7,110 bases of DNA from an uncultured Clostridia bacterium (GCA_934403665.1 CAKRUL010000070.1:1-7110); one strand, 5' to 3'; counted from the first letter of the stretch, positions 1 to 6,250 are shown. Notes: generated by a model not told the origin, from the letters alone. Made by a program: numbers and translations.

Positions 1-225
1 GCCGTCATCCGCGAAAAGGGATTCTGCATGGAAGAATATATCGACTATCTGAAACAATTTCCGTTCAGCGGCGAACATCTGCAAATCAGTGCAGAAGGAA
101 AAAACTATGAGGTTTACTTTGTCCCAGCCGAGGAAAACGGGACAAAGGTTCCGGTGCCGAAAGACAAAGCATATGACCTCTCCGGAAACAATGTCGACGG
201 TTTCATCGTGACCGTTACCCTATAA
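1..225 (+). CDS. C-terminal part of a VanY-like D-alanyl-D-alanine carboxypeptidase (M15 family), 5' end outside window
   Basis: The frame is open from base 1 to the TAA at 223-225 and gives the last 74 residues of a protein. The ATG at 28 is internal: the codons before it read in frame and match the family, and no ribosome binding site precedes it. The segment CMEEYIDYLKQFPFSGEHL, followed by a YEVYFVPA strand and a closing SGNNVDGFIVTV strand, resembles the C-terminal end of VanY-type M15B carboxypeptidases, where it follows the zinc-binding EPWHFRYVG region. That catalytic region would lie upstream of the window, so no active-site residue can be checked. Such enzymes trim the terminal D-Ala from peptidoglycan stem peptides outside the cytoplasmic membrane. 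A hairpin terminator follows eight bases after the stop, so this is the last gene of its transcript. Family assignment is by remembered similarity of a short tail and is moderately sure. Confidence 0.62.
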   Translation, partial: AVIREKGFCMEEYIDYLKQFPFSGEHLQISAEGKNYEVYFVPAEENGTKVPVPKDKAYDLSGNNVDGFIVTVTL

Positions 226-232
226 CAAAATT

Positions 233-277
233 GCCTTCTATGGGTCTTATGATGACAGCATAGAAGGCTCTTTTTTT
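233..277. terminator. Intrinsic terminator shared by two converging genes
   Basis: A perfect 10-bp stem pairs GCCTTCTATG (233-242) with CATAGAAGGC (259-268) around a 16-nt loop. On the plus strand it is followed by a run of seven T at 271-277, a strong terminator for the carboxypeptidase gene. On the minus strand the same hairpin is followed by AATTTTG, a weaker U-tract, so it probably also stops the DUF951 gene, whose stop codon at 276-278 overlaps the end of the T-run. Confidence 0.88.
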
Positions 278-488
278 ATTCTTCTGCATGTTCCTGCAAA
301 TCCTGCTTTGCACTGCAATGAACCGTTTTGATGCTTTTCATCAGTTTATTTCTGGGAAGAAGCATATAATGTCCGCACCCCTGGCATTTGATACCGATAT
401 CCGCACCGACGCGCAGAACCTTGAAATGATAGCTCTTACAGGGATGGGGCTTCTTGAGTGTAATCATATCGCCAATTTGAATCTCCAA
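276..488 (-). CDS. DUF951-family small cysteine-containing protein
   Basis: This 70-residue protein has the hallmarks of the DUF951 (YyzM-like) family of Firmicutes: an N-terminal IQIGD segment, then LKKPHPC (11-17), a VLRVGADIGIKC strand pair and CQGCGH (35-40). Cys17, Cys35 and Cys38 with nearby His residues suggest a small zinc-binding or nucleic-acid-binding fold; that is inference, as the family has no firm function. The only plausible start is TTG at 488, which puts the conserved segment right at the N-terminus. The reading frame stays open upstream to a TAA at 561-563 but offers no ATG, GTG or TTG there. The C-terminus (about residues 58-70, with an extra Cys58 and an acidic end) extends past the usual family core. 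It lies 90 bases downstream of the SLH gene on the same strand, with a hairpin between them and no clear promoter of its own. Confidence 0.85.
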   Translation of the reverse strand: MEIQIGDMITLKKPHPCKSYHFKVLRVGADIGIKCQGCGHYMLLPRNKLMKSIKTVHCSAKQDLQEHAEE

Positions 489-496
489 ATCAGATG

Positions 497-503
497 CTCC
501 CTT
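497..503 (-). promoter_or_regulatory. Ribosome binding site that fixes the TTG start of the DUF951 gene
   Basis: On the minus strand AAGGGAG lies eight bases before the TTG at 488. The next in-frame ATG (codon 8) has no such site at a suitable distance and would delete the conserved IQIGD segment. A small imperfect hairpin (513-530, GTCC/GGAC base) sits just upstream of this site. Confidence 0.7.
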
Positions 504-536
504 CTTTGCGATGTCCTGATAAACCTGGACGGATCC

Positions 537-570
537 GGAAAGAAAGGGGGGTGTAACACGTTACACCCCC
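537..570 (-). terminator. Hairpin terminator after the SLH-domain gene
   Basis: A GC-rich 10-bp stem pairs GGGGGTGTAA (547-556) with TTACACCCCC (561-570) around a 4-nt loop. It begins nine bases after the TGA of the SLH gene. On the minus strand the stem is followed by CTTTCTTTCC, a U-rich but interrupted tract, so termination may be incomplete and allow read-through into the DUF951 gene, for which no own promoter is evident. Confidence 0.72.
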
Positions 571-578
571 TGTTTTCA

Positions 579-2381
579 TCAGTTCGCAATGACAATGGTT
601 TGTGCCTCAAAAGCACCGTTCACCGATTTTCCCACAACAATAATGAAGTCGCCTGCCTTGATGTCCTGCAAACGTTTTGTCGTTCCGGTTGCATTGTTTG
701 TAATGGTTGTATTTCTGGAGTTAACAAAAATCTGTTTTGTTGTGCCGTCTGTCAGTTTCAGATTAATGTATCCATACGAGGTGTTGACGGATTCCACATT
801 TCCGGAAACCTGCGCCACCTCAGAGGTGAGCTTGGAAACCTCAATCTTTGTAACCGTGCCGCTGTCGGTGGTAACCTTTGCAGACATATCCAGGCGAAGC
901 GAATAGACATCCCCCTCTACCCCGTCTACAAGAATTTTGAGGTTTTTGTTCAAACTGTATCGTTTGCCCGAAATGACAACACTGGGATCGGAGGAAATGA
1001 CAATCTCCTCGATTTTTCCGTTCAGCGTTCCGATTTCACTCTTTACTTCCAAACGGACAATTCTTCCGTAACTTGTGACGCAACGGACAACGGTATCTCC
1101 TTTTACCACATCCCGGAAAGAAGCGTCCGACCCGTTTCGTCTGATGACAACTTCCGATTTTGTCAGATACGTCTCTGTTTCGCCGGTATCACGTTTGATT
1201 TTCACTTTCAAATCATTGTCCAAATCAATGGATTGGATGGTTCCGCCGGTGAATTCAGACGTGCTGTTTTCAATATCGATCCGGATAATAACATCATTTT
1301 CATCCAGGGAAAGAATCGCATAATCCCGTGTGCGGACAACCGAAAGGGTTGACTTGGAATCTCCCACATAAACTTCACAGGTGCTCGGCGCCTGATATGT
1401 TTTCGTCACGCCGTCTGTTTGGTCAATCAGTTTGACCGTATTGGTTGCCCCTGTGTTAACGGCAGTCACTTCGCCTTTCACAACATTGGCTACGGCAGGA
1501 GCCTGATAAAGCATTTCTACGCGGAAAACCATATTGTTCTGGAACATGATAATCACATCTTCGCCAATCTTCAGTTCCTCCGCGTCCACCGTTGCGCCGT
1601 TTAAAGCAAAGGTTGTCATGCTGTTTCTGTCATACGAGGTTGTCTTGCCGTTGGAAGCTTTCAACGTAAGCTTGTCCGAAGAAACACTGTCCAGAGAACC
1701 ATATGTAAACATAATATTCTGCTTTTCCATCGCACGATACAGAAGAACGGCAGCCTGCGCCCTTGTCACATCATAACTGGGTTCAAAGGTTGTCGCTGTC
1801 ATCCCCAGCATCAGACCTTCCTCTTTTACATATTTCACAAATTTTCTGGCATCGGAAGGGATGCTGGATTCATCGGAATAACCGGTATCGGAATCAAAAT
1901 TGTCCCTGACAGCGTCATACTGATTCATCACCTTGGTCAGATAAACAGCCGCTTCGTAACGTTTGACCGGCTGCTGAATGCCGATATTGTTGACGATGTT
2001 TTCCACTTCATCCAAAGTGAAAATGCCGCGGTATAAAAGAAAAGAAACTTCATAAGGATAAGGAATGGAAAGTCCTTTCAAATCATCCGCGAACAATTCT
2101 TTGATCTCCTCTTTGTGTTCGGCATATACGGAATCACTGGAGCCGAGAATTCTTGCAATCAAAAGCATCATTTCGTTTTGCGTCACTTTATTTTCCGGCT
2201 GATAGGTTCCGTCCGGATAACCATTGATAATGCCTTTCTGCGCCATCGCCGCAATCTGCTGAACTGCCCAGTTGTATTTGGTCTCATCCAAATCAGAAAA
2301 GCCGGCGGCAGCAAAGCCGATGACGCTGGCGGAAAGCAGCAGCGTAACCGCAACAAGTGTTGAAATTAATTTTTTAACCAC
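579..2381 (-). CDS. Exported SLH-domain protein with five degenerate C-terminal repeats
   Basis: The 600-residue protein starts at a GTG preceded by AAGGAGGA with good spacing. Residues 1-26 form a signal peptide (KK, hydrophobic core, ending near GFAAA). Three S-layer homology domains follow. SLH1 (about 28-80) carries the GIINGYPDGTYQPENKVTQNE core, which is very typical. SLH2 (about 100-155) is degenerate, with a YPYEVSFLLYRGIF stretch. SLH3 (about 168-220) has GLMLGMTATTFEPSYDVTRAQ. SLH domains usually bind pyruvylated secondary wall polymers, so the protein is probably held non-covalently on the cell wall. Residues 225-600 contain five repeats of about 70 residues (about 225-292, 299-372, 375-449, 450-517 and 524-600), each beta-rich, with a G-x-I/V-x-S/V opening, a central NG or DG turn and a closing G-x-V-x-x-I/L-E-V strand. 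No catalytic motif is visible, so a structural envelope or S-layer-like role is inferred. It has its own promoter, a long leader and a terminator. Confidence 0.9.
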   Translation of the reverse strand: MVKKLISTLVAVTLLLSASVIGFAAAGFSDLDETKYNWAVQQIAAMAQKGIINGYPDGTYQPENKVTQNEMMLLIARILGSSDSVYAEHKEEIKELFADDLKGLSIPYPYEVSFLLYRGIFTLDEVENIVNNIGIQQPVKRYEAAVYLTKVMNQYDAVRDNFDSDTGYSDESSIPSDARKFVKYVKEEGLMLGMTATTFEPSYDVTRAQAAVLLYRAMEKQNIMFTYGSLDSVSSDKLTLKASNGKTTSYDRNSMTTFALNGATVDAEELKIGEDVIIMFQNNMVFRVEMLYQAPAVANVVKGEVTAVNTGATNTVKLIDQTDGVTKTYQAPSTCEVYVGDSKSTLSVVRTRDYAILSLDENDVIIRIDIENSTSEFTGGTIQSIDLDNDLKVKIKRDTGETETYLTKSEVVIRRNGSDASFRDVVKGDTVVRCVTSYGRIVRLEVKSEIGTLNGKIEEIVISSDPSVVISGKRYSLNKNLKILVDGVEGDVYSLRLDMSAKVTTDSGTVTKIEVSKLTSEVAQVSGNVESVNTSYGYINLKLTDGTTKQIFVNSRNTTITNNATGTTKRLQDIKAGDFIIVVGKSVNGAFEAQTIVIAN

Positions 2382-2537
2382 GGATATTCCTCCTTATTTT
2401 TGCATCATCACTTGTACCAGTATGCGAACCCATGCAAAGCATGGAAAAATCCATGCGAAATGAGTTCAGATATTTTCACAAGCGTTTTCAAGCATTAGAG
2501 CGTCAAACCCTATCTGGTTTTCAACTTCATATACTTT
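2382..2537 (-). promoter_or_regulatory. Long, structured 5' leader of the SLH gene
   Basis: With transcription predicted to start near 2537, the untranslated leader is about 155 nt. Reading along the minus strand, it first contains a possible closing stem CAGATA (2516-2511) with TATCTG (2472-2467) enclosing 38 nt. Then come three alternating copies of one 6-mer: GCATGG (2456-2451), CCATGC (2444-2439) and GCATGG (2435-2430). The middle copy can pair with either neighbour, giving loops of 6 or 3 nt, so only one hairpin can form at a time. The ribosome binding site AAGGAGGA is at 2395-2388, seven bases before the GTG. I do not recognise a known riboswitch class. No small ORF or other gene is apparent in this stretch. 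Confidence 0.5.
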
Positions 2538-2543
2538 ATTGTT

Positions 2544-2572
2544 ATTCTATCATAAAATTCTGCAAATTACAA
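2544..2572 (-). promoter_or_regulatory. Sigma-A promoter of the SLH gene
   Basis: On the minus strand TTGTAA (2572-2567) and TAGAAT (2549-2544) are separated by exactly 17 bases, and the -10 is extended by an upstream TG (TGATAGAAT). The surroundings are AT-rich. It lies downstream of the terminator of the WG-repeat gene, so the SLH gene is transcribed on its own. Confidence 0.75.
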
Positions 2573-2598
2573 CAAATAATTCAGGGTTCCATTTTTTG

Positions 2599-2631
2599 AA
2601 AAAAAGAGAGGAAAAGCGAGCTTTCCCTCTC
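2599..2631 (-). terminator. Intrinsic terminator of the WG-repeat gene
   Basis: GAGAGG-A-AAAG (2606-2616) pairs with CTTT-C-CCTCTC (2621-2631) with one A-C mismatch and a 4-nt loop. On the minus strand the stem is followed directly by seven T (complement of 2605-2599). The hairpin begins seven bases after the TAA of the WG-repeat gene. Confidence 0.87.
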
Positions 2632-2638
2632 CTCATTT

Positions 2639-4318
2639 TTATATGATTTCTATCGTTTCATTTTCTGCATTCCAGGAAACCGCGCCGCCAATGTTCTCCA
2701 CCAAGAATCGAACAGGAACATAGGTTCTTCCGTTTTCGATAAAAGGTGCAACATCGGATTTTATCCTCCGGATTTGAGAAAGCATTGCCTCTGTGGAACC
2801 CACGGTAAGCCGGAGCTGCTCATAACCGCCTTTGTTTTTGATCACAACTTCCTGCGTTTCCTCGTTCCATTCTACCGAGCATCCCAAGCTTTCCGCCACA
2901 AGTCTTGCCGGAAGCATGGTTCTGTCGTTCCGTATGATAGGTGCAACATCATTGGTATAAACCGCAAGACCCTTTTGGTATTCCGTGGAATTCAGCTTCA
3001 GTCTGATTCCCGGCACATAATCAGTGACGGGTCTTCCCGTGCCGTTCTTTTCCAGATAGACCATTTTCCCGTCGACATATTCCATAATATATAAATTCTC
3101 TCTGCACGGATAAATCCGCGGCTTGTAAATTCCGGGGATGAGTATGCTTCCTTCGGAATTCACCACATCAAAGGACTCAGACATATTATAGTTTGTTGCT
3201 CCGTTCACCGGTGCACGGAAAAATCCTTTTACATAAGGATTCACCTTGTAATCAAAGGGGACTTCCGTTCCCGTCTTGTCAAAAAACTTGAAGTTGGACT
3301 CATTGCCGTTCCCGGCAAGCTGTGCCCTGAAATACTCCGTGTCCGATATCTGCATAACATAAGAATATTCAAGCGGAATCACCACCTGAAAATGTTTGTC
3401 CACCAGACCCACTTTTCCGGTATTTTGCTGACCGAGAGGTTCCACGCTATAGCAGTCGCCCCAATCATTGGTGAGTGCATATCCCATGGAATTCAGTTTT
3501 TGTTCGGTCTCCGACTTCTTCTCCACATAAGGCGTCCCGTCGGGGTTATACAGTGTTGTTTCTGATCCCTTCCGAATCGAATAATAGCCCTTCGCTTTAT
3601 TTTCAGATGCATAATTCACATCATCGTGCCGTATCTTGCCGTCCGGTCCCAGAATTGCGATATGCCCGGAAATCATCACCCGGTATACCGTATCAAGATA
3701 CTTAAAAATAATCGAGGAATATTCAAAAGGCACAATCACCTTTCCGTTCACATCAACCACTCCGTACTTGCCGTCCTTCTGAACGCAGAACTCTTCCTTG
3801 CTGAGACAAGAAATCGCATCGTATTCAAAGGGAACCTTCACCTTTTCCTCTGTCGTGATGACGCCTTTTTTTTTGCCATCGGAAGCCATCATAAGATCCG
3901 AGTTGAAAACCGTTGCGAGATAGGCATATTTTCCTTCGGGGATGATCGCATTTCCCTGAAAATCCAAAAGGCTTGCATAAGAATGCTGCGCCTCATCCGT
4001 TCTTTGTGCAATAAGATACTTGTCGGAAACCAATCCGCCCAGATTTTCATATTTTGCCGGAATAACAAACTCACCTTTGTCATTCAAAACACCGAGGTTG
4101 TTGTCTTTCTGATCCTTTTTTGCAACCGCAGTTCCAAGCCCTTCAATATAAAGAGGACTATTATTAAAATCCGTTTCATTGGTCCCAAGGGAAAAGAACG
4201 CGACTCGGTAGCCCTCTATAAAATCCGAAGCAAAGGTAAGGGTGTCCCCTGCTGCGCTCACCGAGAAAACAGGACACAAAAGTGATACCGCCAGAATCAT
4301 TGCCAGCAACTTTTTCAT
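2639..4318 (-). CDS. Secreted WG-repeat protein with C-terminal copper-amine-oxidase-N (stalk) domain
   Basis: The start chosen is the ATG at 4318 (559 residues). It opens a clear signal peptide (MKKLLAMILAVSLLCPVFSV, cleavage near SAA at 21-23) and is preceded by AAAGGA. The frame is open to 4489, but that extension covers the promoter. Residues about 69-400 hold degenerate WG-type repeats: GVLNDKGEFVIPAKY (76-90), ASLLDFQGNAIIP (115-127), GVITTEEKVKVPFEY (152-166), YGVVDVNGKVIVPFEY (185-200), VGLVDKHFQVVIPLEY (303-318), and weaker units near 343-357 and 383-398. The eponymous Trp is replaced in all of them. Residues about 438-559 match the copper amine oxidase N-terminal, or stalk, domain: two units with NDVAPIIRNDRTMLPARLVAESLG and a paired DVAPFIENGRTYVPVRFLVENIG pattern, a common exported module in Clostridia and Paenibacilli. 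No enzyme domain is present, so an extracellular binding or structural role is inferred. It is monocistronic, with promoter and terminator both visible. Confidence 0.9.
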   Translation of the reverse strand: MKKLLAMILAVSLLCPVFSVSAAGDTLTFASDFIEGYRVAFFSLGTNETDFNNSPLYIEGLGTAVAKKDQKDNNLGVLNDKGEFVIPAKYENLGGLVSDKYLIAQRTDEAQHSYASLLDFQGNAIIPEGKYAYLATVFNSDLMMASDGKKKGVITTEEKVKVPFEYDAISCLSKEEFCVQKDGKYGVVDVNGKVIVPFEYSSIIFKYLDTVYRVMISGHIAILGPDGKIRHDDVNYASENKAKGYYSIRKGSETTLYNPDGTPYVEKKSETEQKLNSMGYALTNDWGDCYSVEPLGQQNTGKVGLVDKHFQVVIPLEYSYVMQISDTEYFRAQLAGNGNESNFKFFDKTGTEVPFDYKVNPYVKGFFRAPVNGATNYNMSESFDVVNSEGSILIPGIYKPRIYPCRENLYIMEYVDGKMVYLEKNGTGRPVTDYVPGIRLKLNSTEYQKGLAVYTNDVAPIIRNDRTMLPARLVAESLGCSVEWNEETQEVVIKNKGGYEQLRLTVGSTEAMLSQIRRIKSDVAPFIENGRTYVPVRFLVENIGGAVSWNAENETIEII

Positions 4319-4349
4319 GTGTTTAAATTCCTTTCCATTTTTTGATTTC

Positions 4350-4378
4350 AGTATACTCTGCCGTGATGGAATTGTCAA
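4350..4378 (-). promoter_or_regulatory. Strong sigma-A promoter of the WG-repeat gene
   Basis: On the minus strand a perfect TTGACA (4378-4373) and TATACT (4355-4350) are separated by 17 bases. The predicted start of transcription is near 4343, giving a short leader of about 25 nt that contains AAAGGA before the ATG at 4318. This site supports the shorter start of the coding region. Confidence 0.9.
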
Positions 4379-4451
4379 CCGGATTTTGAAACGGAAAGAG
4401 TCGGTAATGAAAAACAGAAGTCTGAACCGTTTGATGATATGGAAGGCAGTG

Positions 4452-4480
4452 AAAAAGCACAGGGAATTTCCTGTGCTTTC
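4452..4480 (-). terminator. Intrinsic terminator of the rubrerythrin gene
   Basis: A perfect 10-bp stem pairs AAAGCACAGG (4454-4463) with CCTGTGCTTT (4470-4479) around a 6-nt loop. On the minus strand it ends in a run of five T (4456-4452). It starts six bases after the TAA of rubrerythrin and upstream of the WG-gene promoter, separating the two transcripts. Confidence 0.87.
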
Positions 4481-4485
4481 TGAAA

Positions 4486-5022
4486 TCAATAGTTGGTCGC
4501 CTTGACTTGAAAATAGGCCTTTGGTTTTTTACAAACAGGGCAGCTTTCCGGAGCCTTGGAGCCCTCGTGCACATAACCGCAGTTGCGGCAAACCCATGCC
4601 GTGCTGTTCGGCTTTTGATAGACCGTATCGCCGTTGATATTGTCAAGCAGAGCCTGATACCGTTGCTCATGTGTTTTCTCAACGTCCGCAACCATTTTGA
4701 AGAGAGCGGCAATCTGCGGAAGATTGTCCTCCTCCGCCTGCTGCTGAAAAACCGGATACATCTCCGACCATTCACCGTGTTCTCCGTCAATGCCGACCTG
4801 CAGGTTTTCCTTGATGGTTCCGACAGTGGAGAGAATGTCATACCACAGTCTGGCATGAGCACGCTCATTGACGGCAGTTTCCTCGAATAATTCTGCCATC
4901 TGCTCATAGCCTTGCTTTCGTGCGGCTTCCGCAAAATACAGATATTTATTGGTTGCCATGGATTCCCCTGCATAGGCATTCCAAAGATTTTTTTCCGTTT
5001 GGGTTCCCTGAATTTTTTCCAT
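4486..5022 (-). CDS. rbr: Rubrerythrin
   Basis: This 178-residue protein has the complete rubrerythrin plan. The N-terminal ferritin-like four-helix domain carries the expected di-iron ligands: Glu20 (in AGES), Glu53 and His56 (ExxH in NERAH), Glu84 and Glu87 (EWSEMYP), and Glu115 with His118 (VEKTHEQRY). A C-terminal rubredoxin-like FeS4 domain follows, with Cys145-x-x-Cys148 and Cys161-x-x-Cys164. Rubrerythrins are cytoplasmic peroxidases that reduce hydrogen peroxide with electrons passed through the rubredoxin centre, protecting anaerobes from oxygen stress. The length is slightly below the classical 191 residues of Desulfovibrio. The ATG at 5022 has AAAGGA upstream. The gene diverges from a nitroreductase-family gene. 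I see no convincing promoter for it: a TAGAAT at 5052-5047 could be a -10 but has no good -35. No PerR-type operator was recognised. Confidence 0.95.
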   Translation of the reverse strand: MEKIQGTQTEKNLWNAYAGESMATNKYLYFAEAARKQGYEQMAELFEETAVNERAHARLWYDILSTVGTIKENLQVGIDGEHGEWSEMYPVFQQQAEEDNLPQIAALFKMVADVEKTHEQRYQALLDNINGDTVYQKPNSTAWVCRNCGYVHEGSKAPESCPVCKKPKAYFQVKATNY

Positions 5023-5058
5023 TGCTTGCGTTCCTTTCTTTATTGATTCTATCCTCTA

Positions 5059-5118
5059 TTTTTGTCAGATATTTCTTCTTTATACATGAAAAAAGCATTC
5101 TTGCTCGATTGACAAAAA
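5059..5118. repeat. Nine-bp inverted repeat between divergent rubrerythrin and nitroreductase genes
   Basis: TTTTTGTCA (5059-5067) is the exact reverse complement of TGACAAAAA (5110-5118), with 42 bases between the arms. The right arm overlaps the -35 of the nitroreductase promoter, and the left arm lies in the untranslated region or promoter of rubrerythrin. It could be a shared operator pair or a chance outcome of AT-rich, -35-like sequence. No known regulator motif is matched. Confidence 0.4.
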
Positions 5119-5137
5119 ATTTATTTTCCGATACTAT
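5109..5137 (+). promoter_or_regulatory. Sigma-A promoter of the nitroreductase gene
   Basis: TTGACA (5109-5114) and TACTAT (5132-5137) are spaced by 17 bases in AT-rich sequence. The predicted transcript starts near 5144 and has a short leader with an AAGGTGG ribosome binding site before the ATG at 5169. Confidence 0.85.
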
Positions 5138-5168
5138 AGAAAGAAAAAAGAAAGGCAAGGTGGAATAA

Positions 5169-5738
5169 ATGAGCGCATATGCGTCTATATTAAACAGGAG
5201 AACCATTAGAAAATTTACCCAAAAGCCTATTGAGCGGGAAACATTGGTGAAAATGATCAATGCCGCAAGGCTGGCGCCGTCCGGAGCAAATCTGCAGCCG
5301 TTGAAATATCTCGTGGTGACGGACAAAAACTTGCTGGAAGATGTGTTCCGAACCACCAAATGGGCCGCCTACCTCGCACCTCACGGAACGCCGAAGGAAG
5401 GAGAAAAGCCCACTGCTTATATTGTTGTTTTGGTGGATACCGCCATCCGCAAGGATGCGGACAATGACGCCGCTGCTGCCATTGAAAACATTTTGCTGAC
5501 CGCAGAGGATGAGACCATCGGCACCTGCTGGATCGGTTCGGTAGACCGGGAAGCCCTTGCAAACATCCTGAACGTTCCGAAGGGGCAAATCATTCATTCT
5601 GTCATCGCCCTTGGATATAAAGCGCAGGAATCCGAAGCAACAGAGATGGAAAACGGCGACGTCAAATATGCTATGGACGAACACGGCGTCGTTCGTGTGC
5701 CGAAGCGCAAGCTTTCCGACATTGTTCGTTTTATTTGA
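5169..5738 (+). CDS. Nitroreductase-family FMN-dependent oxidoreductase
   Basis: The 189-residue product has the typical small nitroreductase layout. RRTIRKF (10-16) near the N-terminus is the FMN-phosphate-binding arginine motif, and APSGANLQP (36-44) is the second flavin-binding loop. A central strand YIVVLVD (84-90) is followed by a helix with AAAAIENILLTAEDETIGTC (101-120), then WIGS (121-124) and an IALGY strand (146-150) followed by a variable C-terminus. Family members are usually homodimeric FMN enzymes that use NAD(P)H to reduce nitroaromatics, quinones or flavins. The physiological substrate cannot be read from the sequence. The start is supported by AAGGTGG and by a strong promoter. 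Divergence from rubrerythrin suggests a redox-linked role, which is inference. No clear intrinsic terminator follows. The gap to the groES promoter (5739-5828) is A-rich with only weak hairpins, so some read-through into groES is possible. Confidence 0.9.
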   Translation: MSAYASILNRRTIRKFTQKPIERETLVKMINAARLAPSGANLQPLKYLVVTDKNLLEDVFRTTKWAAYLAPHGTPKEGEKPTAYIVVLVDTAIRKDADNDAAAAIENILLTAEDETIGTCWIGSVDREALANILNVPKGQIIHSVIALGYKAQESEATEMENGDVKYAMDEHGVVRVPKRKLSDIVRFI

Positions 5739-5828
5739 ATATCGATGAAAAGGCAAGAAAATCAAAGAAAATGAAAGAAATATGAATATTTTCCCAAAAA
5801 AACGGCAATTATTTCAGAAAAATAACAG

Positions 5829-5857
5829 TTGAAAAAAAAGAACCAAATGGTTATGAT
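5829..5857 (+). promoter_or_regulatory. Sigma-A promoter of the groES-groEL operon
   Basis: TTGAAA (5829-5834) and TATGAT (5852-5857) are spaced by 17 bases. The expected start of transcription (about 5864) falls inside the CIRCE operator that begins at 5862, the usual arrangement for HrcA repression. The stretch upstream (5739-5828) is rich in short A-runs that could act as an UP-like element; otherwise I see nothing in it. Confidence 0.82.
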
Positions 5858-5861
5858 AATG

Positions 5862-5888
5862 TTAGCACTCGGTGATGAGGAGTGCTAA
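5862..5888 (+). promoter_or_regulatory. CIRCE operator (HrcA binding site)
   Basis: TTAGCACTC (5862-5870), nine spacer bases and GAGTGCTAA (5880-5888) form a perfect 9-bp inverted repeat identical to the CIRCE consensus. One further G-C pair flanks it on each side. HrcA binds this element and represses heat-shock chaperone genes; in the transcript it also forms a hairpin in the groES leader. The hrcA gene itself is not in the window. Confidence 0.97.
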
Positions 5889-6227
<339 letters not shown>

Positions 6228-6250
6228 TGGGAAAGTAAACAAGGAGGTAA

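Noticed and set aside
28..225. ATG at 28 as the start of a separate small gene
   Set aside because: The frame is open to the window edge, the residues before the ATG fit the carboxypeptidase family, and no ribosome binding site is present.
288..1352. Long plus-strand open frame (354 codons) across the DUF951 and SLH genes
   Set aside because: It lies antisense to two well-supported genes, has a cysteine- and histidine-rich composition without recognisable domains, and its start has no ribosome binding site. It is a codon-bias shadow.
3626..4285. Plus-strand open frame (219 codons) inside the WG-repeat gene
   Set aside because: Antisense to a gene with a signal peptide and clear repeats; no ribosome binding site or recognisable domain.
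4319..4489. Upstream in-frame extension of the WG-repeat protein (57 residues)
   Set aside because: It would place the signal peptide internally and cover a near-consensus promoter and the rubrerythrin terminator; the ATG at 4318 has its own ribosome binding site.
4323..4979. Minus-strand open frame (218 codons) overlapping rubrerythrin in another frame
   Set aside because: Its product is rich in Arg, Ser and Pro with no domain pattern, while the overlapping rubrerythrin frame has every expected ligand. It also runs through the rubrerythrin terminator and the WG-gene promoter.
5041..5110. Rubrerythrin promoter using TAGAAT (5052-5047) as the -10
   Set aside because: No acceptable -35 lies 16-18 bases upstream on the minus strand, so I did not call it as a feature.
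5739..5828. Possible small gene or terminator between the nitroreductase and groES
   Set aside because: Only weak AT-rich hairpins (for example AAATAT/ATATTT) and A-runs are visible, with no GC stem plus U-tract and no credible start with ribosome binding site.
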